Assembly (NCBI RefSeq): GCF_003992625.1
Contig: NZ_RZMW01000007.1
Span: forward strand, 29,871 to 93,870
Length of the DNA stretch: 64,000 bases
Direction of reading: 5' to 3'
Origin: Pelagibacterium lentulum
GTDB lineage: Bacteria > Pseudomonadota > Alphaproteobacteria > Rhizobiales > Devosiaceae
Below, piece after piece: positions 51,567 through 60,509 of this stretch (its first letter is position 1; every line of letters begins with the position of its first letter). The translations under genes and the position numbers were made by a program. Below the pieces are notes generated by a model. That model saw nothing but the letters and a program-made list of their open reading frames with translations. It was not told the origin of the DNA and made no database searches.

Positions 51567-53081
51567 ATGAAGGTCGCAGGTTTCGATGTCGGAACGACCG
51601 GATTAAAGGGCGTTATCGTCGATAGCGACGGCAGCATCGTTGCCGAGACTACGATCCCATACGCCCCTTCAGTTCCGCGTCCTGGCTGGTCGCAGCAAGA
51701 TCCGGAAGTCTGGTGGGCAGCATTTATCGCGTGTGCTGCAGCGCTTGTCCAAAAGGCCGGCGCGCCCGATGCTATTGGCTTGTCAGGCCAGATGCATGGC
51801 TCGGTGTTTCTCGACGCTGCCGCCAAGTCCATCTCCCCTGCCATTCTTTGGAATGACCAGCGCACCGAAGCCGAGTGTGCCCAACTGATTGAGATGACCG
51901 GTAACAAAGCTGTCGACTGGACGCTCAACGAACCCAGGACTGCATTTACGGCCGCCAAAATTCTTTGGCTTCGCAACAACTATCCTGAAATTTACGCGCG
52001 GTTGCATTCGGTACTTTTGCCCAAGGATTTCCTTCGGTTTCGGATGTCAGGCGAGAGACTTTCCGATGTCACCGACTCATCGGGCACCAATTTGCTCGAT
52101 GTACGCAATCGCGAATGGTCGCAGCCGATGCTCACGGCCACCGGAATCGAAAGGTCGCTCCTCCCTGATCTTGTCGAGTCCGTGGACCGCGCGGGCGCCG
52201 TCACCCGGATCGTCGCGGAACGTACTGGCTTGAATGCTGGAACGCCCATCGTGGGTGGCGGCGCCGATCAGGCTTGCGCGGCGATTGGAAACGGCATTGT
52301 CGAGTCAGGAACCCTATCGATCACCATCGGGACCAGCGGTGTCGTTTATGTGCAGCTCCCCGAAATCGCGCTCGATCGAACCGGAGCGTTTCACACATTC
52401 TGCCATGCAGTGCCCGGCACCTTCATGGCGATGGCTGGCGTCTTGGCTGCTGGAGGCTCCTTCCAGTGGTACCATGATACTATCGGGGCCAGCGATGCCG
52501 AAAAAGGTGGATTCTCGGGCATCGTGCAGTCCCTCGATACACTTCCCCCCGGTGCTGGCGGATTGGTCTTCCTACCGTACTTAACAGGCGAACGTTCACC
52601 GCATAACGATCCGCGGGCCAGGGGGGCGTTCATCGGCCTGAGCAATCGCCACACGCGCGCCCATATGGCTCGAGCTGTTATCGAGGGGGTCTGTTTTGCC
52701 TTGCGCGATCTCGTGGAGATCATCGAAGGCATGAATGTTTCTGTGTCGGGTGTTCGGGTGGCCGGCGGCGGAGCGCGCGGTCGCATCTGGCTGACAACAC
52801 TTGCCAGCGTCCTGGGACGCCCAGTCATGGCCACCGAAACGCCTGACGCCTCGGCCTTTGGTGCGGCAATGCTTGCCATGAGCCATCGGACGGATATTGC
52901 AATCGGCGATCTTGCTACCAGTTGGGTTAAAACAGCGCCACCGGTTGAACCGGAAATGACGGCTCAGGCGATTTATCAGGATCTCTATCAAGTGTTTCGC
53001 AGTCTCTATCCTGCGAACCGATCCGCAATGCATGCCCTTTTCGAGATCGATTCCAGAACCAGTCAGGATGTCGTTCAATGA
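51567..53081 (+). CDS. FGGY-family carbohydrate kinase (xylulokinase-like)
   Basis: A 504-residue sugar kinase. The phosphate-binding start 'VAGFDVGTTGLKGVIVDSDGSIV', the 'AIGLSGQMHGSVFLD' signature of xylulokinases, 'ISPAILWNDQRTEAEC', the catalytic Asp in 'VGGGADQACAAIGNG' and the ADP loop 'VRVAGGGARGRIWLTTLASVLG' are all present. It would phosphorylate a ketose; xylulose is possible, but the cluster lacks a xylose isomerase. GGAGGAGGGG precedes ATG 51567. Its stop overlaps the start of the next gene (ATGA). Confidence 0.9.
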   Translation: MKVAGFDVGTTGLKGVIVDSDGSIVAETTIPYAPSVPRPGWSQQDPEVWWAAFIACAAALVQKAGAPDAIGLSGQMHGSVFLDAAAKSISPAILWNDQRTEAECAQLIEMTGNKAVDWTLNEPRTAFTAAKILWLRNNYPEIYARLHSVLLPKDFLRFRMSGERLSDVTDSSGTNLLDVRNREWSQPMLTATGIERSLLPDLVESVDRAGAVTRIVAERTGLNAGTPIVGGGADQACAAIGNGIVESGTLSITIGTSGVVYVQLPEIALDRTGAFHTFCHAVPGTFMAMAGVLAAGGSFQWYHDTIGASDAEKGGFSGIVQSLDTLPPGAGGLVFLPYLTGERSPHNDPRARGAFIGLSNRHTRAHMARAVIEGVCFALRDLVEIIEGMNVSVSGVRVAGGGARGRIWLTTLASVLGRPVMATETPDASAFGAAMLAMSHRTDIAIGDLATSWVKTAPPVEPEMTAQAIYQDLYQVFRSLYPANRSAMHALFEIDSRTSQDVVQ

Positions 53082-53995
53082 AACTTGCTGCCGTAACATC
53101 GCTATTCAAATATTATCCCCTGCCAGTTGCGCTCGACCAGATCTCTCGGGCTGGATACGAGGGGGTGGAGCTCTGGGGCGGCCTGCCGCATGGGTATATC
53201 GAGGATTTTTTCGACAACGGCCGGATTAATACCGCCATTATAAAGGCCTGCCGCCGCCTCGTGGACGACGCGGGTCTAAAACCGGTGCAGTTTCTGCCCG
53301 AGCAATGCTTTTATCCAGTCAATTATGCGATTGGCGATGCGCCCCCATTCGAGGGGCACTCGCTGCGAAAGCGTTCGCTGGATTATTTTCGTCGGGCAGT
53401 CGAGGTCACAGCGGCACTAGAATTTCCGCGCATGTGCGTAACGACGCCATTCTGGGGCTGGGTTCAGTCGAATGGAGAATGGCGCCATCACGGCAAGCAC
53501 GATCTGGAGGGGGTGATCGATGCGGTCGGCCAGATCAACCGCCACGCTGAACGCTACGGCGTTGAGATTGTCCTTGAACCGCTCAGCTATCTTGAAACCA
53601 CGGGGGTTGAGACGCTCGATGAAGTCGGCGCGCTGCTTACTGGGGTTGGGTCGGACAATCTTAAGATTATGCTCGATACGGGCCATATCCATGTCACTGC
53701 ACGGTCACTTGGCCGCGACAGTACGGAATATTTCAGAACACATATCGAGGCTCTTGGCGACAAACTTGTTCATATCCATCTGAGCGACAATTTCGGCGAC
53801 CTTGATGCGCATCTGGTGCCCGGGGAGGGCAGTTTCGCTTTCGAGCCCGCTTTTTCGCAACTCAAGGCTGTGCATTACGATGGGTATTTGTCTGCCGAAC
53901 TGATGATGTTTGGTGCAAATCCGATCCCACCCACCCCGTACGACCTGTTGGTCGCAACCCGCGAGTTTGTTCGGGAGGCCGAATCTCGTGGCTGA
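53078..53995 (+). CDS. FrlC-like TIM-barrel sugar epimerase
   Basis: A 305-residue AP-endonuclease-2-family enzyme. 'AGYEGVELWGGLPHGY', 'VEIVLEPLSYLETTGVETLDEVGALL', 'KIMLDTGHIHVTA' and 'GDKLVHIHLSDNFGDLDAHLVPGEGSFAF' follow the pattern of FrlC (fructoselysine 3-epimerase) and tagatose 3-epimerase, including the metal ligands Glu, Asp-x-x-His, and the late His and Glu (SAELMMFG). A 3-epimerase of a ketose or ketose conjugate is likely. It is coupled to the kinase, and to the next gene by an 8-nt overlap. Confidence 0.85.
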   Translation: MKLAAVTSLFKYYPLPVALDQISRAGYEGVELWGGLPHGYIEDFFDNGRINTAIIKACRRLVDDAGLKPVQFLPEQCFYPVNYAIGDAPPFEGHSLRKRSLDYFRRAVEVTAALEFPRMCVTTPFWGWVQSNGEWRHHGKHDLEGVIDAVGQINRHAERYGVEIVLEPLSYLETTGVETLDEVGALLTGVGSDNLKIMLDTGHIHVTARSLGRDSTEYFRTHIEALGDKLVHIHLSDNFGDLDAHLVPGEGSFAFEPAFSQLKAVHYDGYLSAELMMFGANPIPPTPYDLLVATREFVREAESRG

Positions 53996-54539
53996 TATCG
54001 GCGCGCGCATTCTCGATGAGATGGTCGAAACGGCCAGAAGCATCCCGTTCAGCGAAACGACCCGGTTGGCTGCGACGGTCATGGGCGCACCGCGCGTATA
54101 CATTCAGGCGCTGGGGCGGTGCGGGCACATCATGCGTACTTTTGCAATCCGGCTCGCACAAATGGATATATCTGTCCATGTTGTTGGGGAACCAAGTGCT
54201 TTGGCGGCCCGACCCGGCGATTTGCTGGTGATCGGCTCTGGGACTGGCGAGACCGGTGGAAGCGTCGCTATTGCGCAAAAAGCCCGGGATCTGGGACTGG
54301 ATTTACTGGTGATGACCGCGTCGCCACAATCACGGCTGGCAGCAATCGCAGGCATTCCGATCATCCTGCCGGGCGTCAGCAAGGACGATATCGACGCGCA
54401 GTTACATTCGATCCAGCCGCCTGGCTCGCTTTTTGAACAGATGCTGTTTTGTTTTCTAGAGCAAACGATTTTCGAAATCGCGCAGAAGCGTGATCCTGGC
54501 TATGCCGTCATCCGCCGGCAGCACGCCAATCTGGAATGA
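53988..54539 (+). CDS. SIS-domain isomerase, HxlB-like (6-phospho-3-hexuloisomerase-like)
   Basis: A 183-residue single-SIS protein: 'PRVYIQALGRCGHIMRTFAIRLAQMDISVHVVGEPSALAARPGDLLVIGSGTGETGGSVAIAQKARDLGLDLLVMTA' has the Ser/Thr phosphosugar loop (GSGTGET) and 'SLFEQMLFCFLEQTIFEI' is the HxlB C-terminus. HxlB isomerises arabino-3-hexulose-6-phosphate to fructose-6-phosphate. GTG 53988 overlaps the upstream stop, with GGGAGG before it. It is coupled to the FrlC-like gene. Confidence 0.85.
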   Translation: MADIGARILDEMVETARSIPFSETTRLAATVMGAPRVYIQALGRCGHIMRTFAIRLAQMDISVHVVGEPSALAARPGDLLVIGSGTGETGGSVAIAQKARDLGLDLLVMTASPQSRLAAIAGIPIILPGVSKDDIDAQLHSIQPPGSLFEQMLFCFLEQTIFEIAQKRDPGYAVIRRQHANLE

Positions 54540-54566
54540 GCGGATACATCTGTGGAGGAGGAAAAA

Positions 54567-55604
54567 ATGGACAGACGAGACTTTATAAGGACGACAGGTG
54601 CCGTAGTCGCTACCGGTGCCATGGTTTCCAGTGCACTGGGGCAGACCTTGCCTGATCGGCGCATTCGCGTCGGGTTTGCGGCGCACAGTATCGACCTTCA
54701 AGCCCTTTTCGGTCAATTGCGTGAAGGTTTCCGAGGAACACTCGATGAAGCGGGACTTGACTACGAATATGTCGAAGCCGCCCCCAATACGAGCTCAGAT
54801 CACGCTGGAATGCTGTCGATACTGGAGAATATGGCTGCCCAGCAACCCGATTACGTTCTTGTAGGGCCGACCTCGCTTGAGCTCAATGAACCGGGGCTAC
54901 GGCTTATCGCCGAATCTGGTGCCAAGCTGCTTATGACCGATTATGTGCGGCCCGAAGAAGGCGTGTCCTATGACGACGCCGTACTGAACTGGGTTGTTTA
55001 TAGCCACGAAGAGATGGGGTTCAAGGCCGGTGAATGGCTGGGCGACCAAATGCGCGCCAAGGGCATCCGTAACCCCAAAGTCGTCATGCTCTGGGGACCG
55101 GCCGCTTCGGAAATTTCGGTGCAGCGCGGGGAAGGGGCCATTGCTGGCATGAACAGTCATGACGATCTCGATTTCGAAATCGTTTACGAAGCAAATGCCG
55201 ATTTCGACCGTCGACTTGCATACGATGAGACCGAGCGGGCCATCGCCGCATATGACTTCGATGCCATAATGTGTCTCAACAGTTACATGTCGGTGTCGGC
55301 GTCCAACGCAATCGCCGCGAATAATCGCAGCGGTGACATCGTGGTTTGCGGCATGGGTGGAACAATAGACGAGTTGCAGGGCATCGCTTTGGGCGAAATC
55401 GGTGTTGCACCTTTCCGGGATCCACGCTCGATGGGACGAGCTTCGGCGCAAGCCCTGCTCGCTCATTTGACAGGACGCGAAAGCGAAATCGAGCGGACTG
55501 TTTATGCTGAAATCCCCGTTCTCGAAAACGCCTATCGCATCAGAAAGTCAGTGCCGCGTGAAATGTTCGATGTGGCCGATTTCCTCAACGATCATTTGGG
55601 CTAG
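54567..55604 (+). CDS. ABC transporter sugar-binding protein with Tat-type signal
   Basis: A 345-residue periplasmic binding protein of the RbsB/LacI fold. The N-terminus 'MDRRDFIRTTGAVVATGAMVSSALG' has RRDFIR, a twin-arginine motif, before a hydrophobic stretch; cleavage near ALG-Q is likely. Lobe motifs: 'IRVGFAAHSIDLQALFGQLREGFRGTLDEAGLDYEYVEA', 'VLVGPTSLELNEPGLRLIAESGAKLLMTDYV' and 'AIMCLNSYMSVSASNAIAANN'. GGAGGAGGAAAAA precedes ATG 54567. A 14-bp hairpin follows the gene, which favours its higher expression over the membrane parts. Confidence 0.9.
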   Translation: MDRRDFIRTTGAVVATGAMVSSALGQTLPDRRIRVGFAAHSIDLQALFGQLREGFRGTLDEAGLDYEYVEAAPNTSSDHAGMLSILENMAAQQPDYVLVGPTSLELNEPGLRLIAESGAKLLMTDYVRPEEGVSYDDAVLNWVVYSHEEMGFKAGEWLGDQMRAKGIRNPKVVMLWGPAASEISVQRGEGAIAGMNSHDDLDFEIVYEANADFDRRLAYDETERAIAAYDFDAIMCLNSYMSVSASNAIAANNRSGDIVVCGMGGTIDELQGIALGEIGVAPFRDPRSMGRASAQALLAHLTGRESEIERTVYAEIPVLENAYRIRKSVPREMFDVADFLNDHLG

Positions 55605-55615
55605 ATCCCCGACCT

Positions 55616-55645
55616 ACCTCGGAATGGCATTTGCCATTCCGAGGT
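55616..55645 (+). other. Intercistronic hairpin after the binding-protein gene
   Basis: ACCTCGGAATGGCA (55616-55629) and its exact complement (55632-55645) form a 14-bp stem with a TT centre, 12 nt after the stop. There is no T-run. Such hairpins between binding-protein and membrane genes usually protect the upstream mRNA from 3' decay. Confidence 0.85.
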
Positions 55646-55697
55646 GTTGCCCCAATTGGGCAGGATGTCGCCGCCCATCCAAAGAATTGGAACTGTT

Positions 55698-56453
55698 ATG
55701 ACCAGTCAGAACGCACTGCTTGAAGTGCAAAATCTAAAGAAGAGTTTCGGCGGCGTGCAGGCCGTCAAGGGAGTGAGCTTCTCCTTGTTTTCTGGTGAGG
55801 CCGTCGCTGTCGTCGGCGACAATGGTGCCGGAAAGTCAACGGTCGTGAAAATGATCTCGGGCGCCTACGCACGCGATGAAGGGGAAATCAGGTGGAACGG
55901 ATCGCTCGCAGAGATCAACGATCCCGACGCTGCGCGCGGGCTAGGCATCGAGACGATGTATCAGGATTTAGCATTGATTCCAGATCTCGATGCACCGGGT
56001 AATGTATTTCTAGGCCAAGAGCCGATGAAGCGGCTGCTCGGACTGGTTCCGGTGCTCGACCGCAAGAAAATGGAAGAAGAAGCGCGTAAGCTACTTGAGC
56101 GCGTGCGGATCAACCTGCCGTCCCTGGATCGCCCCGTCCGCCAATTGTCGGGTGGGCAACGGCAGGCCGCGGCCATCGCTCGGTTTCTGCTTTCTGAGCG
56201 GGCACGTCTGATTATCATGGACGAGCCGACCGCAGCACTGGGCGTTCAAGAGCAGAGGAAAGTGCTCGACCTGATCCAGACTCTCAAGGCACAGGAAATG
56301 ACCATTCTGGTGGTCAGCCACAACCTCGAACATGTCTTTGATGTTTGCGATCGGATCATTGTGTTCCGTGCAGGAGAAATTGCGGGAATCGTCCGCACCG
56401 ATGAAGTCGACAAGCAGACAGTTGTCAGCCTTATCATGGGAGGGAACACCTGA
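55698..56453 (+). CDS. ABC transporter ATP-binding protein
   Basis: A 251-residue, single-domain ATPase: Walker A GDNGAGKST at 40-48, signature LSGGQ at 150-154, Walker B ending D175-E176 (LIIMDEP), switch His in 'VVSHNLEHVF'. RbsA-type ATPases usually have two such domains; this short form resembles FrcA. The start is ATG 55698. Its stop overlaps the permease start (TGATG). Confidence 0.93.
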   Translation: MTSQNALLEVQNLKKSFGGVQAVKGVSFSLFSGEAVAVVGDNGAGKSTVVKMISGAYARDEGEIRWNGSLAEINDPDAARGLGIETMYQDLALIPDLDAPGNVFLGQEPMKRLLGLVPVLDRKKMEEEARKLLERVRINLPSLDRPVRQLSGGQRQAAAIARFLLSERARLIIMDEPTAALGVQEQRKVLDLIQTLKAQEMTILVVSHNLEHVFDVCDRIIVFRAGEIAGIVRTDEVDKQTVVSLIMGGNT

Positions 56454-57442
56454 TGTCCAGTTCAACAAACGACACGCGTCCATCCGGGCAGGAAACAGGT
56501 ATTCTGGCTGTCTTGGGCAAAATCAATCCTCTTATATTCGTCCTACTGGCCCTCTACATCCTGATGCTGATTATGAGTGACCGGTTCTTTTCGTTTTTCA
56601 ATCAGATGAACATTATGCGGCAGGCATCAGTCTTTCTGATAATTGCCATCGGCCAGACCTTTGTTATCGGTAGCCGGGGGATCGATCTTTCGGTGGGCTC
56701 TGCGGTGGGTGCCGTAGGATGTTTTATGGCCTCTCTGATCGCCTGGGGCGTTCCTGTGCCTTTTGCATTGCTGTTGGGCGTCTTGATGGGAATGGCCATT
56801 GGGTTAGTCAATGGCCTGGTCATTACAAAGCTCAAGGTGAACCCGCTCATTGCAACGCTCGGCATGATGGTCGCTTTGCGGGGTGCAACGCATTATCTGA
56901 TGGGCGACCAAGTGGTGACAAGGCTTCCCGCTGCGGTGCAATATCTGGGACAGGGTATTGTTTTCGGTATACCCATGCCCGCTATTATTGCAGCGATGGC
57001 CGCAATAGTCGGCTACTGGCTCTTCTTCCACACGCGATTTGGCCGTTACACGCTTGCTATCGGATCAAATGAGGGCGCAGTCGGTCTTGTCGGCATTTCG
57101 GTCGATTGGATGAAGATCAAGATCTATATGTTCCAGGGCGTCTGCGTGGCTGTGGCGGCCGCAGTTCTGATCGGTCGCCTTAACGGTGCATCACCCGATC
57201 TCGGCCTCAATTATGAGTTGCACATCATTGCAGGCGTTGTGCTTGGCGGAACCGCTCTCTATGGCGGTGTCGGTTCGATCATCGGGACTGTCCTGGGGAT
57301 TCTGACCATTGGCATTGTTGAAAATGCAATGGTGCTAATCCGCGCAGACTTCCACCTCCAGCGCGTGTTGATCGGCGCACTGCTTATTGCGGCAGTCGCC
57401 TATCAGAATTACCGCCGAAGGAAACAGGGAATTGGCGAATAA
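56453..57442 (+). CDS. ABC transporter permease (RbsC family)
   Basis: A 329-residue inner-membrane permease with about eight to ten helices. The family signatures are 'FVIGSRGIDLSVGSAVGAVGCFMA' and 'GLVNGLVITKLKVNPLIATLGMM', and the C-terminal part 'IIAGVVLGGTALYGGVGSIIGTVLGILTIGIVENAM'. It completes the importer with the preceding ATPase and binding protein. ATG shares bases with the ATPase stop. Confidence 0.93.
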   Translation: MSSSTNDTRPSGQETGILAVLGKINPLIFVLLALYILMLIMSDRFFSFFNQMNIMRQASVFLIIAIGQTFVIGSRGIDLSVGSAVGAVGCFMASLIAWGVPVPFALLLGVLMGMAIGLVNGLVITKLKVNPLIATLGMMVALRGATHYLMGDQVVTRLPAAVQYLGQGIVFGIPMPAIIAAMAAIVGYWLFFHTRFGRYTLAIGSNEGAVGLVGISVDWMKIKIYMFQGVCVAVAAAVLIGRLNGASPDLGLNYELHIIAGVVLGGTALYGGVGSIIGTVLGILTIGIVENAMVLIRADFHLQRVLIGALLIAAVAYQNYRRRKQGIGE

Positions 57443-57458
57443 GCCAATATCCAAATAC

Positions 57459-57483
57459 GCGCAGGCCATTTTTTGGCCTGCGC
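57459..57483 (+). terminator. Hairpin after the ABC operon
   Basis: GCGCAGGCCA (57459-57468) pairs with TGGCCTGCGC (57474-57483); the loop is five T. No T-run follows, so it may stabilise the mRNA end rather than terminate by itself. The rest of 57443-57692 has no gene that I can support. Confidence 0.55.
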
Positions 57484-57692
57484 TAAATGATCGCCAATGA
57501 TGCGTCCATAGCTGGAACTCCAGCGCGCTTGACTTGAAAAATCGAACTTTCCCGGATGCAACGCGTCCGTCGGACTCGATGGAGTGGGCGCTCGACATAC
57601 AGTGCGCCCTGAAACATCCATGGGTTGTCCGATCGGGACCGTGCGCGATCAGGCCCGGCAACCGCGGCTCGATGACAGTCTCAATAGCAAGT

Positions 57693-57737
57693 ACATTTGC
57701 GTATTTAATTTGACAAATGTTGCATAAGGCGCAATAG
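57693..57737 (+). promoter_or_regulatory. Promoter and operator of the dehydrogenase operon
   Basis: TTGACA (57710-57715) and CAATAG (57732-57737) are 16 bp apart. ACATTTG (57693-57699) and CAAATGT (57714-57720) form a 7-bp dyad that overlaps the -35, and TTGC...GCAA (57720-57734) a smaller one around the spacer. Control by the second SorC regulator of the same transcript is plausible. Confidence 0.55.
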
Positions 57738-57775
57738 CTGACCCGAAACGAGATCTTCGGAATAGGGGGAGAGTT

Positions 57776-60238
57776 ATGCCTAAACAACTCGTAATCGAGC
57801 CTGAACACATGCGCCGGAAAGGCGAGATCAAGTTCGCTTCGATTCCCGTTCACAGCTATGATCGAGCGTTTTCTGAAGAGCGAGCAGCGCGTGGCGACGC
57901 CGCACTCAAGAACATTTTGCGCCATATGATGATCGTTCGCGAATTCGAAACGATGCTGGGCACCTTCAAGGCAACGGGCGCATATCGTGACATCCCCTTT
58001 ACTTATAAAGGGCCCGCGCACCTGTCGATCGGGCAGGAAGGTGCTGCCGTTGGTGCTGCTCTCGCCCTTGCTCCCAATGACCACATTTTCGGGTCGCACC
58101 GAAGCCATGGCGAGTTTATTGCCAAGAGCCTCGCGGCCATCGACCAGCTCGATCCAGCCTCTCTTGAGGCCATCATGGCCGAGCACGAAGATGGTCGACT
58201 GCGCGATGGGACAGCAGCCCATATCGGCGGGGAAGGAAAGGCGCTCGCCGAAAACTTCATGCTCTTTGGACTCCTCTCGGAGATATTCATGCGCTCCAAC
58301 GGGTTCAATGGTGGCATGGGCGGATCCATGCATGCCTTCTTTCCTCCGTTTGGTGCGTATCCCAACAACGCAATCGTTGGCGGTTCGGCAGGGATTGCGA
58401 CAGGCGCCGCACTACGCAAGAAGCTCGCGCGCGAAAACGGCATATGCGTTGCCAATGCAGGCGACGGGTCGACAGGCTGTGGACCAGTATGGGAGGCGAT
58501 GAACTTCGCATCTATGGCCCAGTTCAACGCCTTGTGGGATGAGTCCCGCAAGGGAGGATTGCCGGTTCTCTTCTTCTTTAGCAACAATTTCTACGCCATG
58601 GGTGGCCAAACGATCGGAGAAACCATGGGCTGGGAGCGCCTCTCGCGAATTGGTGCTGCCATCAACGCTGACTCGATGCACGCGGAAACCATCGATGGTA
58701 CCAATCCGCTCGCCGTTGCCGACGCCGTTGCTCGCAAGAAGGCTCTGTTGCTTGAAGGTCGGGGGCCCGCCTTACTCGATGTCGAATGCTACCGCAGTGC
58801 TGGTCATTCAACCACAGACGCCAACGTTTACCGCTCGCGCGACGAACTCAAGGCATGGGAGGCCTTTGACCCGATCGTTCGGTTCCAGACCCAACTGGTC
58901 GAAGACGGCGTCATGACTGAAGGCGATGTTCTTGAAATGCGCGAGATCGTTGGTCGTACGATCGAGGCAGTGACGCGTGCAGCGGTCGACCCGGAGGCAG
59001 CGCCAATCGTCAACGTTGAAGGCGACCCGACGCTGATCGGGAAATTGATGTTTACCCACAACGATATCGCACCGCCCTCCAGTCCAGTACCTCTGATCAA
59101 GCAGCCTGAAGACGTGGCGGCGTTCCGCCAGCTCAAGCGTAAATCTCGGTTCGGTCTTGATGCCGACGGCAATATCCTTTCCGGCATGCGTGCGATCACC
59201 CTGCGTGACGGGCTCACCGAATCCATCCTGCATCACATGACTCTCGATGAATCGCTGGTCGCTTATGGCGAGGAATGTCGCGAATGGGGAGGGGCCTTCG
59301 GCGTCTATCGTGGCCTCTCCGAAATTTTGCCTTATCACCGGCTGTTCAACTCTCCCATTTCTGAAGCTGCTATTGTTGCAACTGCAGTCGGTCACGCGCT
59401 CGAAGGCGGGCGTTCTCTTGTTGAATTGATGTATGGTGACTTTATCGGTCGGGCAGGCGACGAAATCTTTAATCAAATGGCCAAATGGCATGCCATGTCG
59501 GGCGGAATGCTCAACGTCCCGGTCGTCCTTCGATGTTCGGTGGGCAGCAAATATGGAGCCCAGCATTCTCAGGACTGGTCGTCCTTGATCGCGCATATCC
59601 CAGGCCTCAAAGTGATCTATCCGGCAACGCCCTACGATGCCAAGGGGCTCATGGCTTCGGCTCTTTCGAGCAACGATCCCGTGGTATTTTTCGAAAGCCA
59701 GCGTCTCTATGACACCGTGGAAAAATTCCAACCCGAAGGTGTGCCCGAAGACTACTACCGCATACCAATCGGTGAGCCCGACATCAAACGGTCGGGCAAC
59801 GACCTAACTATCCTCACCATTGGCCCCTCACTCTATCCCGCACTTGCGGCGGCCGAGGCGCTAGACAAGAGCGCAGGCTTGTCGGTGGAAGTGATCGATG
59901 CTCGTTCGCTCGTTCCGTTCAATTACGACAAAGTCCTCGAGTCGGTCAAAAAGACCGGTTTCCTGCTCATCGTTTCTGAGGCATCCGAACGCGGCAGTTT
60001 TGCCATGACGCTCTCGTCCAATGTATCCCGCTTCGCCTTTGGCGATCTTAAAGCCGCGCCCAGAGTTCTTGGCTCGCCGAATTGGATTGTGCCGGGCGCG
60101 GAAATGGAATCGACCTACTTCCCTCAGGTCGCCGATATCATCGACGTCGTCACCGGCGAATTTTTTCCTGAGAAAAAGACGCCCGCCCAAGGTAGCCGCA
60201 ACTGGGACGCCCGCGATCTTGCGCGCATGGCGCTCTGA
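57776..60238 (+). CDS. Fused alpha-beta E1 of a TPP-dependent acyl-transferring dehydrogenase
   Basis: An 820-residue E1 of the 2-oxoacid/acetoin dehydrogenase family with alpha and beta parts in one chain. Alpha part: 'SIGQEGAAVGAAL' (86), the catalytic-type His in HRSHG (108-112), GGMGGSMH (179-186) and the TPP motif GDG (229-231) with NN (270-271). The beta part from about residue 470 has 'ITLRDGLTESILHHMTLDESLVAYGEE', 'HRLFNSPISEAAIVATAVGHALEGGRSLVELMYGDFIGRAGDEI' and 'VEVIDARSLVPFNYDKVLESV'. The product class is acyl-CoA through a lipoyl carrier; the substrate is unknown. AGGGGGAGAG precedes the ATG. The lipoyl and hydrolase genes follow at once. Confidence 0.9.
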   Translation: MPKQLVIEPEHMRRKGEIKFASIPVHSYDRAFSEERAARGDAALKNILRHMMIVREFETMLGTFKATGAYRDIPFTYKGPAHLSIGQEGAAVGAALALAPNDHIFGSHRSHGEFIAKSLAAIDQLDPASLEAIMAEHEDGRLRDGTAAHIGGEGKALAENFMLFGLLSEIFMRSNGFNGGMGGSMHAFFPPFGAYPNNAIVGGSAGIATGAALRKKLARENGICVANAGDGSTGCGPVWEAMNFASMAQFNALWDESRKGGLPVLFFFSNNFYAMGGQTIGETMGWERLSRIGAAINADSMHAETIDGTNPLAVADAVARKKALLLEGRGPALLDVECYRSAGHSTTDANVYRSRDELKAWEAFDPIVRFQTQLVEDGVMTEGDVLEMREIVGRTIEAVTRAAVDPEAAPIVNVEGDPTLIGKLMFTHNDIAPPSSPVPLIKQPEDVAAFRQLKRKSRFGLDADGNILSGMRAITLRDGLTESILHHMTLDESLVAYGEECREWGGAFGVYRGLSEILPYHRLFNSPISEAAIVATAVGHALEGGRSLVELMYGDFIGRAGDEIFNQMAKWHAMSGGMLNVPVVLRCSVGSKYGAQHSQDWSSLIAHIPGLKVIYPATPYDAKGLMASALSSNDPVVFFESQRLYDTVEKFQPEGVPEDYYRIPIGEPDIKRSGNDLTILTIGPSLYPALAAAEALDKSAGLSVEVIDARSLVPFNYDKVLESVKKTGFLLIVSEASERGSFAMTLSSNVSRFAFGDLKAAPRVLGSPNWIVPGAEMESTYFPQVADIIDVVTGEFFPEKKTPAQGSRNWDARDLARMAL

Positions 60239-60257
60239 ACACCAATACGGAGAAACC

Positions 60258-60500
60258 ATGACTTCCACGCCATTGCTGATGCCCCAATTGGGCAATGAGA
60301 TCACTGAAGCCGAGGTCACAGAGTGGCTCAAGCAGCCCGGTGATACGGTAGAAAAGGATGAACTTGTCGTCATCATCACCACAACAAAGATGAGCATGGA
60401 GCTTGAGGCGCCCGCAGCGGGCAAACTTGGGGAAATTCTCGTACCCGAGGGTGAACTTGCTGAAGTCGGAGCAGCCCTTACAATGATCGAAAGCCGGTAA
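60258..60500 (+). CDS. Free-standing lipoyl-domain protein
   Basis: An 80-residue protein that is one lipoyl/biotinyl domain. The target Lys is K44 in 'IITTTKMSMELEAPAAGKLGEILVPEG', in a context closer to lipoyl domains (T-x-K) than biotinyl (MKM). It equals the N-terminal domain of AcoC-type E2. ATG 60258 with GGAGAAACC upstream. It lies 19 nt after the E1 gene and 9 nt before the hydrolase gene. Confidence 0.9.
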   Translation: MTSTPLLMPQLGNEITEAEVTEWLKQPGDTVEKDELVVIITTTKMSMELEAPAAGKLGEILVPEGELAEVGAALTMIESR

Positions 60501-60509
60501 GGAAAAGCG

